A stretch of DNA of 64,000 bases, taken from NCBI RefSeq assembly GCF_030247185.1, contig NC_080571.1, positions 143,760,691 to 143,824,690 on the forward strand, in the 5' to 3' direction. A model generated the notes under the pieces. It did no database searches. It was not told where the DNA came from and saw nothing but the letters and a program-made list of their open reading frames with translations. Position 1 is the first letter of the stretch; every line of letters begins with the position of its first letter. This stretch comes from Malaya genurostris. Taxonomy: Eukaryota > Arthropoda > Insecta > Diptera > Culicidae. This document shows positions 33,821 through 46,310 of this stretch, in pieces. The position numbers were made by a program, and so were the translations under genes.

Positions 33821-36050
33821 TACAGGTGTGTAATGTCGGAGACATAACTGGATGTCGTGAATGGGAATAAAACTGACACTCCTACTTTATACTTCCGAAT
33901 ATAAATTGATCGATAGTGTGAATTGTGCAAGTTTTGCCCTTTTACACTACTAGAATTTGAAACGATACACCTAAACTACAGTACAGATTAGTTACATTAA
34001 ACATTCTGACACACAAATATTACGAAATAACCAGTATAGTTCCTTATGATAAAATAATGGTGGTTCTGAAAAGAACCTTTTATGAAGGCGTTCGTGATGG
34101 AGAGTGACGAGTTGAGTTCAAATTCCGATGGATACCGCTGACTTGCGTCATCTATCTCCAGGCTGCCTGTTGTCCGTGAATGCGAAACTGATATGTGTTC
34201 TGTTGGAGTCTCTTGCTTCTTCCGCTTGCGGTAACAAGCTTTAAATTCCGCTTGGAGATTCCTCGATCGTACCATAATCAACACGATGACAACGACAGCC
34301 AAATTAGAAATGACTGGCTTCTGAGTCGATGTTATGCATTTTATATAGCAAATCAGCAGAAAGTTTACTACTAACTACAACTGGTTGAAAATGGGCCGTA
34401 TACAGTATAGTGAAGTAAAATTTCGCATAATTCTTTGGGTATAAAATGTCGATTATTTCATTTCGGATTTCAATATTTAAGTAAAAGATACTATCAAAAT
34501 GTTGTACGGGATTAATTTCTGGCATCCCAAAAGAGCCAAATTTCTTCTCAATTTTCTAAAATTATAAACACTGATTGGATATAAACAATTTTAAACACTG
34601 TTGCGAATTTAGAACTGTGAAAATTGCAAAAAACTGATCAAATTATCTTAGATTTGCACTACACTGATAATTTTAATTTTCGATTTACAAAGAAACAATC
34701 TTTATACTTCTTTAGGTAACATTTGTAGAGCCATTAGAATTGCTGATTTTGCATAATGTTACACATTGTTGTCCAATTTACGTTGTATTTTGCTCCAATG
34801 CAAACGACCACCAACAGGATGATGTAACCGATCTTCTTCGAAAGGAAACTGGCTCTGCGAATTGAGCGTTTGAGGTTTTGCACAACGCTAAAGGTCTGCT
34901 CTTATTACTAGCGACTGTTCCACCTAACGAACGAAGTCCAAATGAAAGCATTGACAACTGCTGCTCCCGAAGATTGAAGTCGAAATGAAAGCACGACCCA
35001 AGCGTTTGAGGCTTTATACCACGCAAAAGGTCAGCTTTCATTGCCAACTGCTCCACCTGACGACTGAAGTTCAAATGAAAGCATTGACGACTGCTCCACC
35101 TGACGATTGAAGTCCTAATGAAATCCAGTATCCATCGGAATATGAACTCAACTCGTCACTCTCCATCACGAACGCCTTCATAAAAGGTTCTTTTCAGAAG
35201 CACCATTATTTTATCATAAGGAACTATACTGGTAATTTCGTAATATTTGTGTGTCACAATGTTTAATGTAACTAATCTGTACTGTAGTTTAGGTGTATCG
35301 TTTCAAATTCTAGTAGTGTAAAAGGGCAAAACTTGCACAATTCACACTATCGATCAATTTATATTCGGAAGTATAAAGTATGAGTGTAAGTTTTATTCGT
35401 ATTCACGACATCCAGTTATGTGCTCCGACATTCATTAGTTCATTATTGAAGACTGCTTCACCTGACGATTGAATTTAAATGACGATTGAAGTCCAATTGC
35501 AGCACGTCCTAAGCGTTTGAAGCTTTATACCACGCAAAAAGCCTACTTTCATTGCCATCTGCTCCACCGGATGATTGAAGTTCAAATGAGAGTTTCGACC
35601 TGAGCGTTTGAGGTTTTCAACCACACAGAAGGTGCACTCTCTGAATATTCTGGTGGATTAAATCATTCCCACGACGTCCGCTTCCATCCAGCGCACAAGA
35701 AGAAATGATCGATTTTCGACAACGGTTCCCCTTTTATACGCAGTCATTTGAAGATATGTGCCCGACTACCTCAAAATTGTCCTCCTTGCGCGAAAAACTC
35801 AAGCGAAAGTAAAGAGTTTTCCGCGTTGTTTTCAAATTTTGAGAAAACTTAATTTTTGAGTTGTTTGTGGTTATCTCACACTGTTCAAAATTTAATCCTA
35901 AATTCGTGATCATATTTTTGAAGAAATAGTGGAAAAAATATGTTGCTGCCATTAATACAAGTCGAGATATTCACGATTAAGTTCTGCCCATTCTTCCATA
36001 TGGCTAATTTTGAAAAGGCACACCATAGTAAAGTAAGTCGTATTCACGAC
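33821..36050 (-). mobile_element. Family X copy X4 (2,230 bp), inserted in G RT
   Basis: Flanked by aaaag (33,816-33,820 and 36,051-36,055). The ends are tacaggtgtgtaatgtc and gtcgtattcacgac. It carries an internal inverted repeat with arms of about 305 bp (33,828-34,136 and 35,128-35,433). Between the right arm and the right end lie short degenerate repeats based on ctgctccacctgacga and aaatgaaagc, also found at 34,900-35,110. No protein is supported. Confidence 0.88.
35675..35737 (-). promoter_or_regulatory. TATA-initiator-DPE core promoter in X4
   Basis: On the minus strand TATAAAA (35,731-35,737) lies about 32 bases upstream of an initiator TCATTT (A at 35,705). GGACG (35,675-35,679) falls at about +28 to +32, where the insect DPE (RGWYV) belongs. 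All three match their Drosophila consensus. The same trio occurs in X5. Confidence 0.65.
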
Positions 36051-38011
36051 AAAAGCAAGTCTAACGATCTCATCCGAGAAATCTCGTTTTCTGTAGGAAA
36101 AGGATGAACTATCTCGGCTACGTAATCGATGAGCAAGGTTGGCGAGTAGACGAAGCAAAGATTGAGGCAATAGTACAGTTTCCTACACCCACCACAAGAA
36201 AAGAAATTCAATGCTTCTTGGGCGTGTGCAATTGGTACAGGCGATTCATTGCCGGATTCTCGCATATAGCAGCACCTCTGACGGATCTCACACGTGTGAA
36301 AACCAAATTTCGGTGGACAACAGAAGCGGAAACATCATTCCTGATATTGAAAGCGGCGCTAGTCTCAGCTCCAGTTCTGGCAATGCCTGACTACAGTAAA
36401 CCATTCGCAATAGCATGCGATGCAAGCGATACAGCGATAGGAGCGGTGCTCACGCAAGACACGAACGGAGAGGAACATCCGATTAGCTACTACTCACAGA
36501 AACTATCAACATCAGAGAGAAAGTATTCGGTGACAGAGCGGGAGTGTCTGGCAGTGATTCGAGCCAAAGAGAAATTGAGGGGTTACGTAGAAGGCGTTAA
36601 ATTCGTTGTACACTGCGATCACACGGCTCTCAGCTATTTAAAATCCATGAAAAATCCCACCGCTTTAATGAGTCGTTGGCTATTACGACTAAATGCATTT
36701 GACTTCGAGATCAAATACAGGAGAGGATCGATAAACGTCGTACCAGATGCTCTGTCGAGGATAGTGTCGGAAGCAATGTTCACCGCAGATAAAATTGAAG
36801 ACACATGGTACACAAATCTCGTCGCAAAAGTAAAGGACGAAGGAGAACGATTTCCGGACTTCCGTGTCGTCAATGACACGCTATTCAAAAATTGTCGAGG
36901 AAAGAACGAAGTCGGCGCAGTTGTCCACGTATGGAAGCAAGTTGTTCCAAAGAAAGCGAGAATACAGTTGATTCGCAGATTTCATGACGAGCCTACAGCA
37001 GCTCACTTAGGACTGTATAAAACATGGCATAAGATACAAGCTCATTACTGTTGGCCTAGAATGCAACAGGAAATAGCCAATTACGTCAAATAATGTTCCG
37101 TTTGCAAGGCATGCAAGGTTCCCAGTTTCAGAATGATGCCACAGATGGGCAGCCTTAAACCCGTCAAGATTCCGTGGGAAATGATATCGGTTGATTTCGT
37201 AGGGCCATTGCCAAGATCCAGACAAGGAAACACAGTACTACTTGTTGTTGTTGATTGGGTTAGCAAATATGTAATCACCAAGCCATTACGATCAGCGGAT
37301 TCTAAACAGAAGGTTGAGTTTCTGGAACAAGAGGTTTGCCTGAGATTCTCACGACCACGGGCAATACTCTCGGACAATGGCAAGCAGTTCGATTCGATGG
37401 TTTTTAAAACTTGGACAGCTCGGCACAATATCGTGCACATGAAGACAGCTTATTACTGCCCACAAGTCAACAATGCAGAACGGGTCAATCGTGTCCTAGT
37501 CACCTGTGTACGATCGCTGTTAGAGACTGACCATAGAGCATGGGACGAGAATTTAGCCGCTATCACTGCAGCAATCAACTCAGCCAGACACGAAGTCACG
37601 GGAGTGAATCCACACGAGGCAAACTTTGGGCGAAACTTGTTGCTACACACGGATTTGTATACACAGCAGGAACTAAACACGGTTAAAGATTCTACGGTTG
37701 CTCAAGATCAGAGAATGTCGACGATACGACGAATACAGGAGCTAATCACACAACGCATCAAAAACTGTCACGAACGATCGAAACAACTATATAACCTCCG
37801 GAAGCGATCGGTAACATTCAAAACAAGAGATTTAGTATGGCGTCGTTCATTCACATTTTCGTCAAAGATTAATCAAGTGAACAGCAAACTGGAACCGAAG
37901 TTCATCCCCGCGATCGTGAGGAACGTGCTGGGAACAAACCTTTACGAGTTAGAAGACATCTTGAGCGGTAAAAAGGGTAGATATCATACAAAAGATATCA
38001 AAGCAGACTAA
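36051..38011 (+). pseudogene. pol: G element RT end, RNase H and integrase (block copy 1)
   Basis: After the X insertion the RT thumb resumes (EKSRFC, then NYLGYVIDEQG with a one-base shift between them). RNase H has IACDASDTAIGAVL and SVTERECLAVI. The linker ends in DALSRI. The integrase zinc domain (HLGLYKTWHKIQ, CSVCKAC) contains a TAA at 37,091 directly before CSVC; the same stop is in block copy 2. The catalytic core shows SVDFVGPL, LSDNGKQFDS and NNAERVNRV, giving the three acidic residues. The frame 37,133-38,011 then runs to the pol stop. Integrase would join element DNA to the genome. This copy has no 3' LTR. Confidence 0.87.
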
Positions 38012-38045
38012 ATAGGTCCAATTCAGCTATGTCAGCAGTCTCAAT

Positions 38046-38446
38046 ATATTAAATAAGTGTTTTTTAATAATTGCATTGTGCATCATATTCTTTTTTCATT
38101 GTCATATCTTTGTGCCTCGTTTTTTTTTTGTTTTCGTTGTCATACTTGTTCTTTCTATTAGTTGAATCTATGTATTTTTAACTTTAATGCATTTAAGTGT
38201 ATCTGTCGATATATTTATTCGTCTATATCTCGAGTGAATTTTCTTTAACAGAGAAGTATTCATGTTTATGTATATTTTTTTCGTTGATGTACCTCGCAAT
38301 TTTTCAACCCGTAGATGCAGGCCGACTACCCGTCTCTGTCTGTGGAAAGAAAATTGTTATTGAAGTTGCGGCATGCGAATGTTTGTTGCAGGTTATTAGT
38401 TTCAATTTTGTACATGCCATCTTTTCTAAACTGTCCCACAACTAGC
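38046..38446 (-). mobile_element. Probable errantivirus LTR, block copy 2
   Basis: About 400 bp, a near-duplicate of 15,873-16,263. On the minus strand it starts agttgtgggacag after the purine-rich gaggcgagagct and ends in an A-rich run. Its position just past an env tail supports a 3' LTR, but its partner LTR is not in the window. Confidence 0.45.
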
Positions 38447-38462
38447 TCTCGCCTCAAGAGCT

Positions 38463-38700
38463 TCAGAAGTCGTCCTTCTGTTCTATTACTGGAATCGCTT
38501 TCGAGTAGTTACCAGTCGGTTGTCTAGTATCCATGCCGCAGCTACTCTCCCCGACTACCCGAGCTGTTTCTTCCGGCGTCTGTTTTTCCTTTCTGAAAAT
38601 AAACTTAAATCTGGACTTTAATACCTTTCCGATAATAACAGTAACCATACAGAAACTTATATTCTAATTCCGTTCTGATTGTGTTGTCTTCAATGAAAGA
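38463..38700 (-). pseudogene. env: Env C-terminal tail of a second errantivirus-like element (block copy 2)
   Basis: Counterpart of 16,282-16,500: a hydrophobic run, the basic stretch FKFIFRKEKQ and a polar tail ending in IEQKDDF, adjacent to the probable LTR. The (TA)n tract cuts it off from any upstream part. Confidence 0.5.
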
Positions 38701-38707
38701 AAATAAA

Positions 38708-38825
<118 letters not shown>

Positions 38826-38938
38826 TTTAGATCATATGAATAGGGTTTTAAAAAAGTCAAACGTATTGATCGAAGTCTAAATTAGAACTGATTTATTGTG
38901 TGAAATGTTCGATACATCGAATAGCCCTGTCTTTGTCC

Positions 38939-40071
38939 CTAAATTGCTGATTTGACGGCTAGCAACGATGGTCCTCCGGTCACGTACGGTGTTGGGCTGC
39001 GTTCATTGGCGTTCCACTTCGGTGTTGCTGACTTCGCTGTATTGCTTGGAACTTCTATCGGTTGTCCGGTTAAGTTTGGTTGGGGAGTATCGCGTTTAAC
39101 TGCTTCTCCCATAAGTATTGCTCGTCCCGAGCAATTTCCTGTTTTTGTAAATTTCCAGTATTTGATGATGCCGATGACCAAAAGTATGAGCGCGAGAATG
39201 ATGACGGTGCCGAATGATATGGATCCGATTCAGTATTTGAACTCTATAGTTTTCATGAGTTGTCTGTTTTCCAAATGGATATTATGTAGTTCGGAAATTT
39301 GTATTGTAAGTTGCAGTGCAAAAATTGATGGTTGATCAAACCGTAGTTCGTAATTCTGGAAATGCTCATTATTGATGAACAACGAACAGTTGTGAAACGT
39401 AACTAGATGAATTCCTTTCAACGTTTCTGGTTTAATGCCGCAGGTGCTATTAATGATTACGTCTTGGTGAACGGTTTGCACTAATAGCGTTCCTAGAGCT
39501 ATCGCTTTTGTATTCATTGATGGTGGTTTTTCTGATACCGGGCTTTGCCCAGGTTGCCCTCTTAGTAGTGAAGCTTCGCATGCATTGTTGCTGATGTCCA
39601 TTAGTTGACTCCTTTCGCAGATCGTGATTTGGTTGGCTTCTCGACATTGTGTTGTAATAGCTAGTATCTGCTGTGGATTTATCAAAACGGTGTTATGTGT
39701 CAGCTTCACTGAGTGATTGTTACGGGATAACGGTTCAATAATAACTTTCTCGTAGGATATCCGTTGTAGTCTGGGGATGTTTACACATATAATGATTGTT
39801 GAGCCCTTATGTAATGTAGTGGTCGTTAAGTAGTTGCTAGCGTCGTCAAAGTGTTGAATTTTTATGCCCTGCTCTATGAACTCTTGAACAATGATTTGTA
39901 TATCTTTTGGTGTAAGTAGAAATTTACTGATCATATTTAATTTTGATAACATAATTGCATATTCTATTGCTTTTAGATTCTCTAGGAATGTATCTAATTG
40001 AAAAGCTATCGATATTTTTTGGTTCTCTGACAGAATGTAATCGTCGATTTTTAAAATGGAGTTCAACATGC
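38939..40071 (-). pseudogene. env: Element O Env, distal part, separated from its start by the G insertion
   Basis: Minus-strand pieces 39,230-40,069 and 38,939-39,240 encode the distal Env. An extracellular region runs to a membrane-proximal leucine- and isoleucine-rich helix, then KYWKFTKTG and a polar tail ending in SAI. The reading frame continues across the G insertion: the codons on either side of the atgc duplication (40,068-40,071 and 50,622-50,625) fit with the N-terminal part at 50,622-51,157. A frame change near 39,235 and an internal deletion relative to 17,200-17,230 break it. Family: errantivirus F-like glycoproteins, which act at the cell membrane. Not functional here. Confidence 0.75.
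40068..40071. repeat. Target-site duplication of G element (left)
   Basis: atgc here and at 50,622-50,625, immediately outside the two LTRs. Four bases is a normal length for Ty3/gypsy elements. Confidence 0.85.
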
Positions 40072-41379
40072 TGTTACGTTTAGATTAGTATCACCTCGAT
40101 CGAGTCATAATACCTTAATAGTTTTGACAAAAATTCGATATAAACTTATTTGCCAATAATCACCGCATGAATCATCGATGTAAATATCTCTCAGTGTAAG
40201 CCACACTCCACCAATTAAGCGCCGCCGCAAACGGAAAACCAGCAAATATACTCACACATATAGACCGCACGAAAACGGATAGAAATCGCCTGAGAGAATC
40301 TGCCTGCTAGAAACCGCCTGGCAATAGTTGACTAAAAACTGCAAAAAAGAAAAGAAGCCATATTTTGTCGAATGGGCGAAAGCCGTGAAGAGTTGCGCAG
40401 TTCAGTTCGGTGATCCGGATCTTATTTGATTTTACACTTGTGCTCGTCTCCGTTTAACATCGGATTGCCCGGAAAAAAGAATCCGCTCGCTAGGAAGGAG
40501 CAGCTAGTAGCGCGTGCTAAATCATTTTCCGTTTGACATCGGACTGTAATACGAAAGAAGATTTACCCGGAGAAGTGAAAACGCTCGCTAGGAGCAAGTT
40601 ACTTGTAGCGCGTTCAAAATCGAGTTGAAAGTCGTATGTATGACTCCTCCCAGGAGATAAAACCGTTCATTACCGAAAGATTACGTTCCGTGGCAAGTGT
40701 GACTTGCAAGTTTGGATTTAAGACCGATCGACAAGCGTTCGAAAGCTGTAGCAGAAACTATGCTGAATCTAGCTGTTTTGACGGGACACATTAGTTGAGC
40801 GACAGAGTGAGCTTTCGGGAATCGCTGCCTAGAGCCGCGGCAATCTAATAAACTATTGTGGATGATTGAGCCTAACCGAACACGTTAGCTTCAGGCTCAG
40901 CCGTTCATAGTCACAGGGATAATAGAAGGAAACCACGAAAAAGGGTTGGAGTGAACGGGTTAGATTTGGAAGATTCCGTGAGTGAAACGAAGAGCTGTAT
41001 GGTGTTGCATGCGGGAACTTCGCACGGTGAGCGGTAGTGAGACGGAGGCGGAACAAATGGCGAAAGGTGGCGAGATTGTGGTGTATAGTATAATATTAGT
41101 AAATATGATGTTGTTTAGAGATAAGCGTAATTGATTGATACATGAGAGGGTTTAAAGTAGTGGTAGGAAAAAGGAAGGATGATAAGTGAGAGGAGAGGAG
41201 CAGGAGTGAGATAAAAGCATCGGGGAATGTGGGAGGAATGGCATGTGAAGAAGAATACATTGTTCTGAGCATTATCGTAACCCTTTTTTTCATTTGAGTT
41301 GGTGCACATTGCCCTCAGTGTTTGTGTTTGATTCCGGTTTTGGTAGTTCTGCTCTACCCGTAGCTAAAACCTTGTAACA
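40072..41379 (+). mobile_element. 5' LTR of element G
   Basis: 1,308 bp, ending ccttgtaaca directly before the primer-binding site. It is shorter than the 3' LTR because it lacks about 60 bp around 40,760 (the segment with caagacccctttcaaaag) and about 40 bp near 41,083. It shares most sequence with 49,227-50,621. Short open frames on its minus strand are not genes. Confidence 0.88.
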
Positions 41380-41398
41380 CTGGCGCCCAACCAAAGAT
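41380..41398 (+). promoter_or_regulatory. Primer-binding site of element G
   Basis: ctggcgcccaaccaaagat follows the LTR end by one base. The tggcgccc start is what is expected of a site complementary to a tRNA 3' end (CCA). I do not assign the tRNA. Block copy 1 has lost the first half. Confidence 0.75.
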
Positions 41399-41516
41399 CC
41401 ACAAAAATTTGAACTACCAGTAGCAATTGTTTTATTTGGTTTGTGATATATTTGGCTTTGTGAGTTGAAATACTGTAAGGTGTTTTGGAAATTTAACTTT
41501 TACGCAAAAATTCGAC

Positions 41517-43370
41517 ATGGATCACTCACACCTAACGAGTGAAGAAGTAGATTACGAACTAACTCTACGCCATGTGCTTAATTTAAGTCGCACCACACAT
41601 CGTGGTAAGGTAATTCGTCTTAAAACGCTCATATAGCAAGAGTCGTTAAGTGACATGAAACCGACTAGCTCCGAGCATGTTATGAGTGCACTGGACAAAA
41701 TTAACGTTTGCGAGACACAGTTAGATCAGCTCCACCTTCAGACGGAGGCAGCGATCCTCGCAGTCAATTCCGCGGACATGTATGAATTAAGATCCCGAAT
41801 AATTCATGATCAAAACCGTTCGCGTTTGATAAATCCACCAGTAGAACTGAATAATACTTATACACTTCTCGCCTTCAACGTGGAAGACCTATATAAAAAA
41901 GTTTGTGACGCGTTATCAGTAAATAGTGATCAAAGTGACAGTGCGAAACACTCTCTCGCAAATAGTACAGGTACAAGAAGAAAATCCACGAGCCCAGAAG
42001 ACTGAGCAGCAGGAGGATTCGATACATCAGATATCAGCCCATTTCCACAAACTGACACACTTGAATCTCATCAACGGTTAGCCAATAATGGAGGACGAGG
42101 GCGAGGACGAAAACTGGTTACACCGAACTCGCCGGAAGGTCATCATTCCATATTATTCGGAAACAATAGGTCGACGTTACATGAGGGTATGAATGATGAA
42201 ATACTGTTGAGCAGCATCAAACATCTTCTACATGAAGAAGGCTCTCGAATGGTACGCCCGAGCAACGTTACAGAACCGACTGCTGTCTTGGCGCGCTTTC
42301 AAGCAAGAAATTCGGAAAGAATTCCTTCCTAGCGGATACTCACAGATTCTTAGATTAGAGGCCAGCTTTCGATTTCAGGGCATTAATGAATCATTTGCTA
42401 AGTACTACCGAGATATTTCGGCATTGTTTCGATTCGTAGAACCACCCATTCCAGAAAATGAAAAGCTCTTTACAGTAAAAAAAAATGAATGCGGACTACG
42501 CAGCCATTGTGACAGCGGCAAGACCGCAACACTAGAGGAGTTGGTAGGGTCAAGCTACGACGAGACTAGGATGCTCTTGAACAGGCAACGGAGAGTTCCG
42601 ATCCCGCACACGGCGCTACTCGAACCGAACTTGGCAACACCGATGCCTACTACCAAACCAACGTTCGCTCAACAGCAGTCTCATCGCTTCAACAGGGTGC
42701 ACGCCGTCGAAAAGGATAAGTTCATGGATGAGGCACAACAGATCTCGGAATCGCAAAAAAATACAGTGCACTGGAAGGAAAAAGTTTGGCAGAACCAAAT
42801 GGATGAACTCTTTGAGCAGGTCAATGCTCTAAAAATGAGTTTCGATAAAAAAGAACCAGAGATCAGACACAGCGACACAGAGTAATCACAATTCTCGAGT
42901 CGTCAACAGTTTCAGTCGTTCGGAAACGGACAAATATCAGCAGTTTCATCATCAACCGAGAGAGCCAGCTACTCTTTCGCAACCACAGTGGACACAACGT
43001 GAAACTTCAAGAACAACTTCCAGTGAGCCAACAACGAGGCAGACAGAGTTGGTACGCCGATCGAATCAACCCAACTGCAAGAGGAAAAGAAAACATAGTT
43101 GAACGAAGGCATGACACACAACAACCGTATGAACATCATTTACCACCTTCATCAGAGGCGTATTGCGGGATACAACGAACTGTACAAGACCATCAACGAC
43201 ATGTGATGACTTGTTGGAACTGTGACGAGGAGGGACACAGATTCATGGACTGTCCGAAACCACTGGCAATCTTATTCTGCTATCGATGTGGAAGGAAATG
43301 TTACTCATTACGTAGGTTTTTCACGTGCCGGACAGACGCGGGAAACCAGCTGGCGGAGAACGAACAATAG
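41517..43370 (+). pseudogene. gag: G element gag, complete copy
   Basis: ATG 41,517 opens MDHSHLTSEEVD. A TAG near 41,634 and a TGA at 42,003 interrupt. The capsid-like part lies in 42,232-42,885 (WYARATLQNRL, LRLEASFRFQG). The nucleocapsid is in 42,999-43,370 with CWNCDEEGHRFMDC and a second cysteine-rich stretch (CYRCGRKCYSLRRFFTC) that does not form a clean second knuckle. Differences from block copy 1 include codons where only one of the two is stopped (near 20,801 versus 41,709), so decay continued after duplication. Confidence 0.82.
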
Positions 43371-44145
43371 AGAGTACCAGCTCTCCGCAATTTTTCGAAA
43401 ACCTCTCAGATATCCCAGAATTCAGAAATCTACATTCAATAATCATTGACCCAGGAAAAGACAATCGTCCGCACGCCGTTATATCAGTGCTAGGGAAAGA
43501 AGTAAAAGCTTTACTGGACAGTGGAGCAAATTGCACTTTGCTTTGTGGCGGACAAGTTCAGTTAGCGCATGACTGCAAGCTGAAGAAAGGGAAGCTGTCT
43601 GGAGGAATAAAAACAGCGGACGCTACACGACACTCCATTACCGATTTTGTGTATTTACCCATCGTATATAACAATCGAAACGATGTACTCCCAGTCCTGT
43701 TAGTTCCTTCGATTCCAGACTGTGTTATACTGGAAATGAATTTTTGGAACAAGTTCGGAGTGAAGGCAGTGTGTTGCTTGCTCGAAACGGAAAGTACATC
43801 GATTCACAGTGAAGAAAAAATGAACAGAAAAGGCGCTTGTCGCAAACAGTAGCGAAATATCCAAAACCTCAAGATGGAAAACTAGGTCGTACCAACATGT
43901 ACCCACATATCGAGATTCCAGACCACTTACAGCATTTACCGTTCCATCCAGGGGCCACTTTCAATTTAAAGTAGTGCCTTTTGGATTATGCACGGCAAGT
44001 CAGGCTCTCGCGCGTCTCATGACACTCATCTTTGCGGATATGGAACCACAAGTTTTCCACTACCTAGACGACATCATCGTTTGCTCGGAAACCTTCGAGG
44101 AAAATATAGTTCTGCTCGAAGAAGTGGCTCGTCGACTTCAAAAAG
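43371..44145 (+). pseudogene. pol: G element protease and RT palm, complete copy
   Basis: The frame 43,325-43,852 includes the protease: ALLDSGANCTLLCGG has the catalytic DSG. It is followed by DCVILEMNFW, the usual end of the domain. The RT fingers are missing. RT resumes near 43,970 with FKVVPFGLCTASQALARL, and the catalytic YLDDIIVCSETFEE lies near 44,060-44,100, an ordinary YxDD box. X5 interrupts after RRLQK at 44,145. Confidence 0.83.
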
Positions 44146-46310
44146 TACAGGTGTGTAATGTCCGAGACATAACTGGATGTCATGAATACGAATAAAACTG
44201 ACACTCCTACTTTATACTACCGAATATAAATTGATCGATAGTGTAAATTGTGCAAGTTTTGCCCTTTTACACTACTAGAATTTGAAACGATACACCTAAA
44301 CTACAGTACAGATTAGTTACATTAAACATTCAGACACACAAATATTACGAAATTACCAGTATAGTTCCTTATGATAAAATAATGGTGGTTCTGAAAAGAT
44401 TCTTTTATGAAGGCGTTCGTGATGGAGAGTGACGAGTTGAGTTCAAATTCCGATGGATACCGCTGACTTCCGTCATCTATCTCCAGGCTGCCTGTTGTCC
44501 GTGAATGCGAAACTGATATGTGTTCTGTTGGAGTCTCTTGCTTCTTCCGCTTACGGTAACAAGCTTTAAATTTCGCTTGGAGATTCCTCGATCGTACCAT
44601 AATCAACACGATGACAACGACAGCCAAATTCGAAATGAATGGCTTCTGATTCGATGTTATGCATTTTATATAGCAAATCAGCAGAAAGTTTACTACAAAC
44701 TACAACTGGTTGAAAATGTGCCATATACAGTATAGTGAAGTAAAATTTCGCATAATTCTTTGGGTATAAAATGTCGATTATTTCATTTCGGATTTCAATA
44801 TTTTAGTAAAAGATACTATCAAAATGCTGTACGGGATTAATTTCTGGCATCCCAGAAGAGCCAAAATTCTTCTCAATTTTCTAAAATAATAAACACTGAT
44901 TGGATATAAACGATTTTAAACACTGTTGCGAATTTAGAACTGTGAAAATTGCAAGAAACTGATCAAATTATCTTAGATTTGCACTACACTGATAATTTTA
45001 ATTTTTGATTTACAAAGAAACAATCTTTATACTTCTTTAGGTAACATTTAGAGCCATTAGAATTGCTGATTTTGCATAATGTTACACATATTTGTCCATT
45101 TTCCGTTGTATTTTGCTCCAATGCAAACGACCACCAACAGGATGATGTAATCGATCTTCTTCGAAAGGAAACTGGCTCTGCGAAATGAGCGTTTGAGGTT
45201 TTGCACAACGCTTAATATCTGTTTTTATTACTAGCGACTGCTCCACCTGACGAACGAAGTCCAAATGAAAGCATTGACAACTGCTGCTCCCGAAGATTGA
45301 AGTCGAAATGAAAGCACGACCCAAGCGTTTGAGGCTTTATACCACGCAAAAGGTCAGCTTTCATTGCCAACTGCTCCACCTGACGACTGAAGTTCAAATG
45401 AAAGCATTGACGACTGCTCCACCTGACGATTGAAGTCCTAATGAAATCCAGTATCCATCGGAATATGAACTCAACTCGTCACTCTCCATCACGAACGCCT
45501 TCATAAAAGGTTCTTTTCAGAACAACCTTTATTTTATCATAAGGAACTATACGGGTTATTTTATAATTTTATGGTATCAGAATGTTTAATGTAACTAATC
45601 TGTACTGTAGTTTAGGTGTATCGTTTCAAATTCTTGTAGTGTAAAAGGGCAAAACTTGCACAATTCACACTATCGATCAATTTATATTCGGAAGTATAAA
45701 GTATGAGTGTCAGTTTTGTTCGTATTCACGACATCCAGTTATGTGCTCCGACATTCATTAGTTCATTATTGAAGACTGCTCCACCTGACGATTGAAGTCC
45801 AAATGAAAGCATTGCCATCTGCTCCACCGTATGACTGAAGTCCAAATGAGAGTTTCGACCTGAGCGTTTGAGGTTTTTAACCACGCAGAAGGTGCACTCT
45901 CTGAATATTCTGGTGGATTAAATCATTCCCACGACGTCCGCTTCCATCCAGCGCACAAGAAGAAATGATCGATTTTCGACAACAGTTCCCCTTTTATACA
46001 CAGTCAGTTGAAGATATGTGCCCGACTACCTCAAAATTGTTCTCCTTGCGCGAAAAACTCAAGCGAAAGTAAAGAGTTTTCCGCGTTGTTTTCAAATTTT
46101 GAGAAGACTTTATTTTTGAGTTGTTTGTGGTTATCTCACACTGTTCAAAATTTAATCCTAAATTCGTGATCATATTTTTGAAGAAATAGTGAAAAAAATA
46201 TGTTGCTGCCATTAATACAAGTCGAGATATTCACGATTAAGTTCTGCCCATTCTTCCATATGGCTAATTTTGAAAAGGCACACCATAGTAAAGTAAGTCG
46301 TATTCACGAC
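44146..46310 (-). mobile_element. Family X copy X5 (2,165 bp), inserted in G RT
   Basis: It occupies the same position as X4, with aaaag at 44,141-44,145 and 46,311-46,315. Inverted arms of about 305 bp lie at 44,153-44,461 and 45,448-45,755. It is shorter than X4, mainly by a gap near 45,800 that removes one round of the short repeats. TATA (45,991-45,997), initiator and DPE (45,935-45,939) match X4. Confidence 0.88.

Noticed and set aside
34778..35074. 98-codon minus-strand frame in X4
   Set aside because: The counterpart in X5 is broken into shorter frames by small differences and the residues track the short DNA repeats, so conservation is of DNA and not protein.
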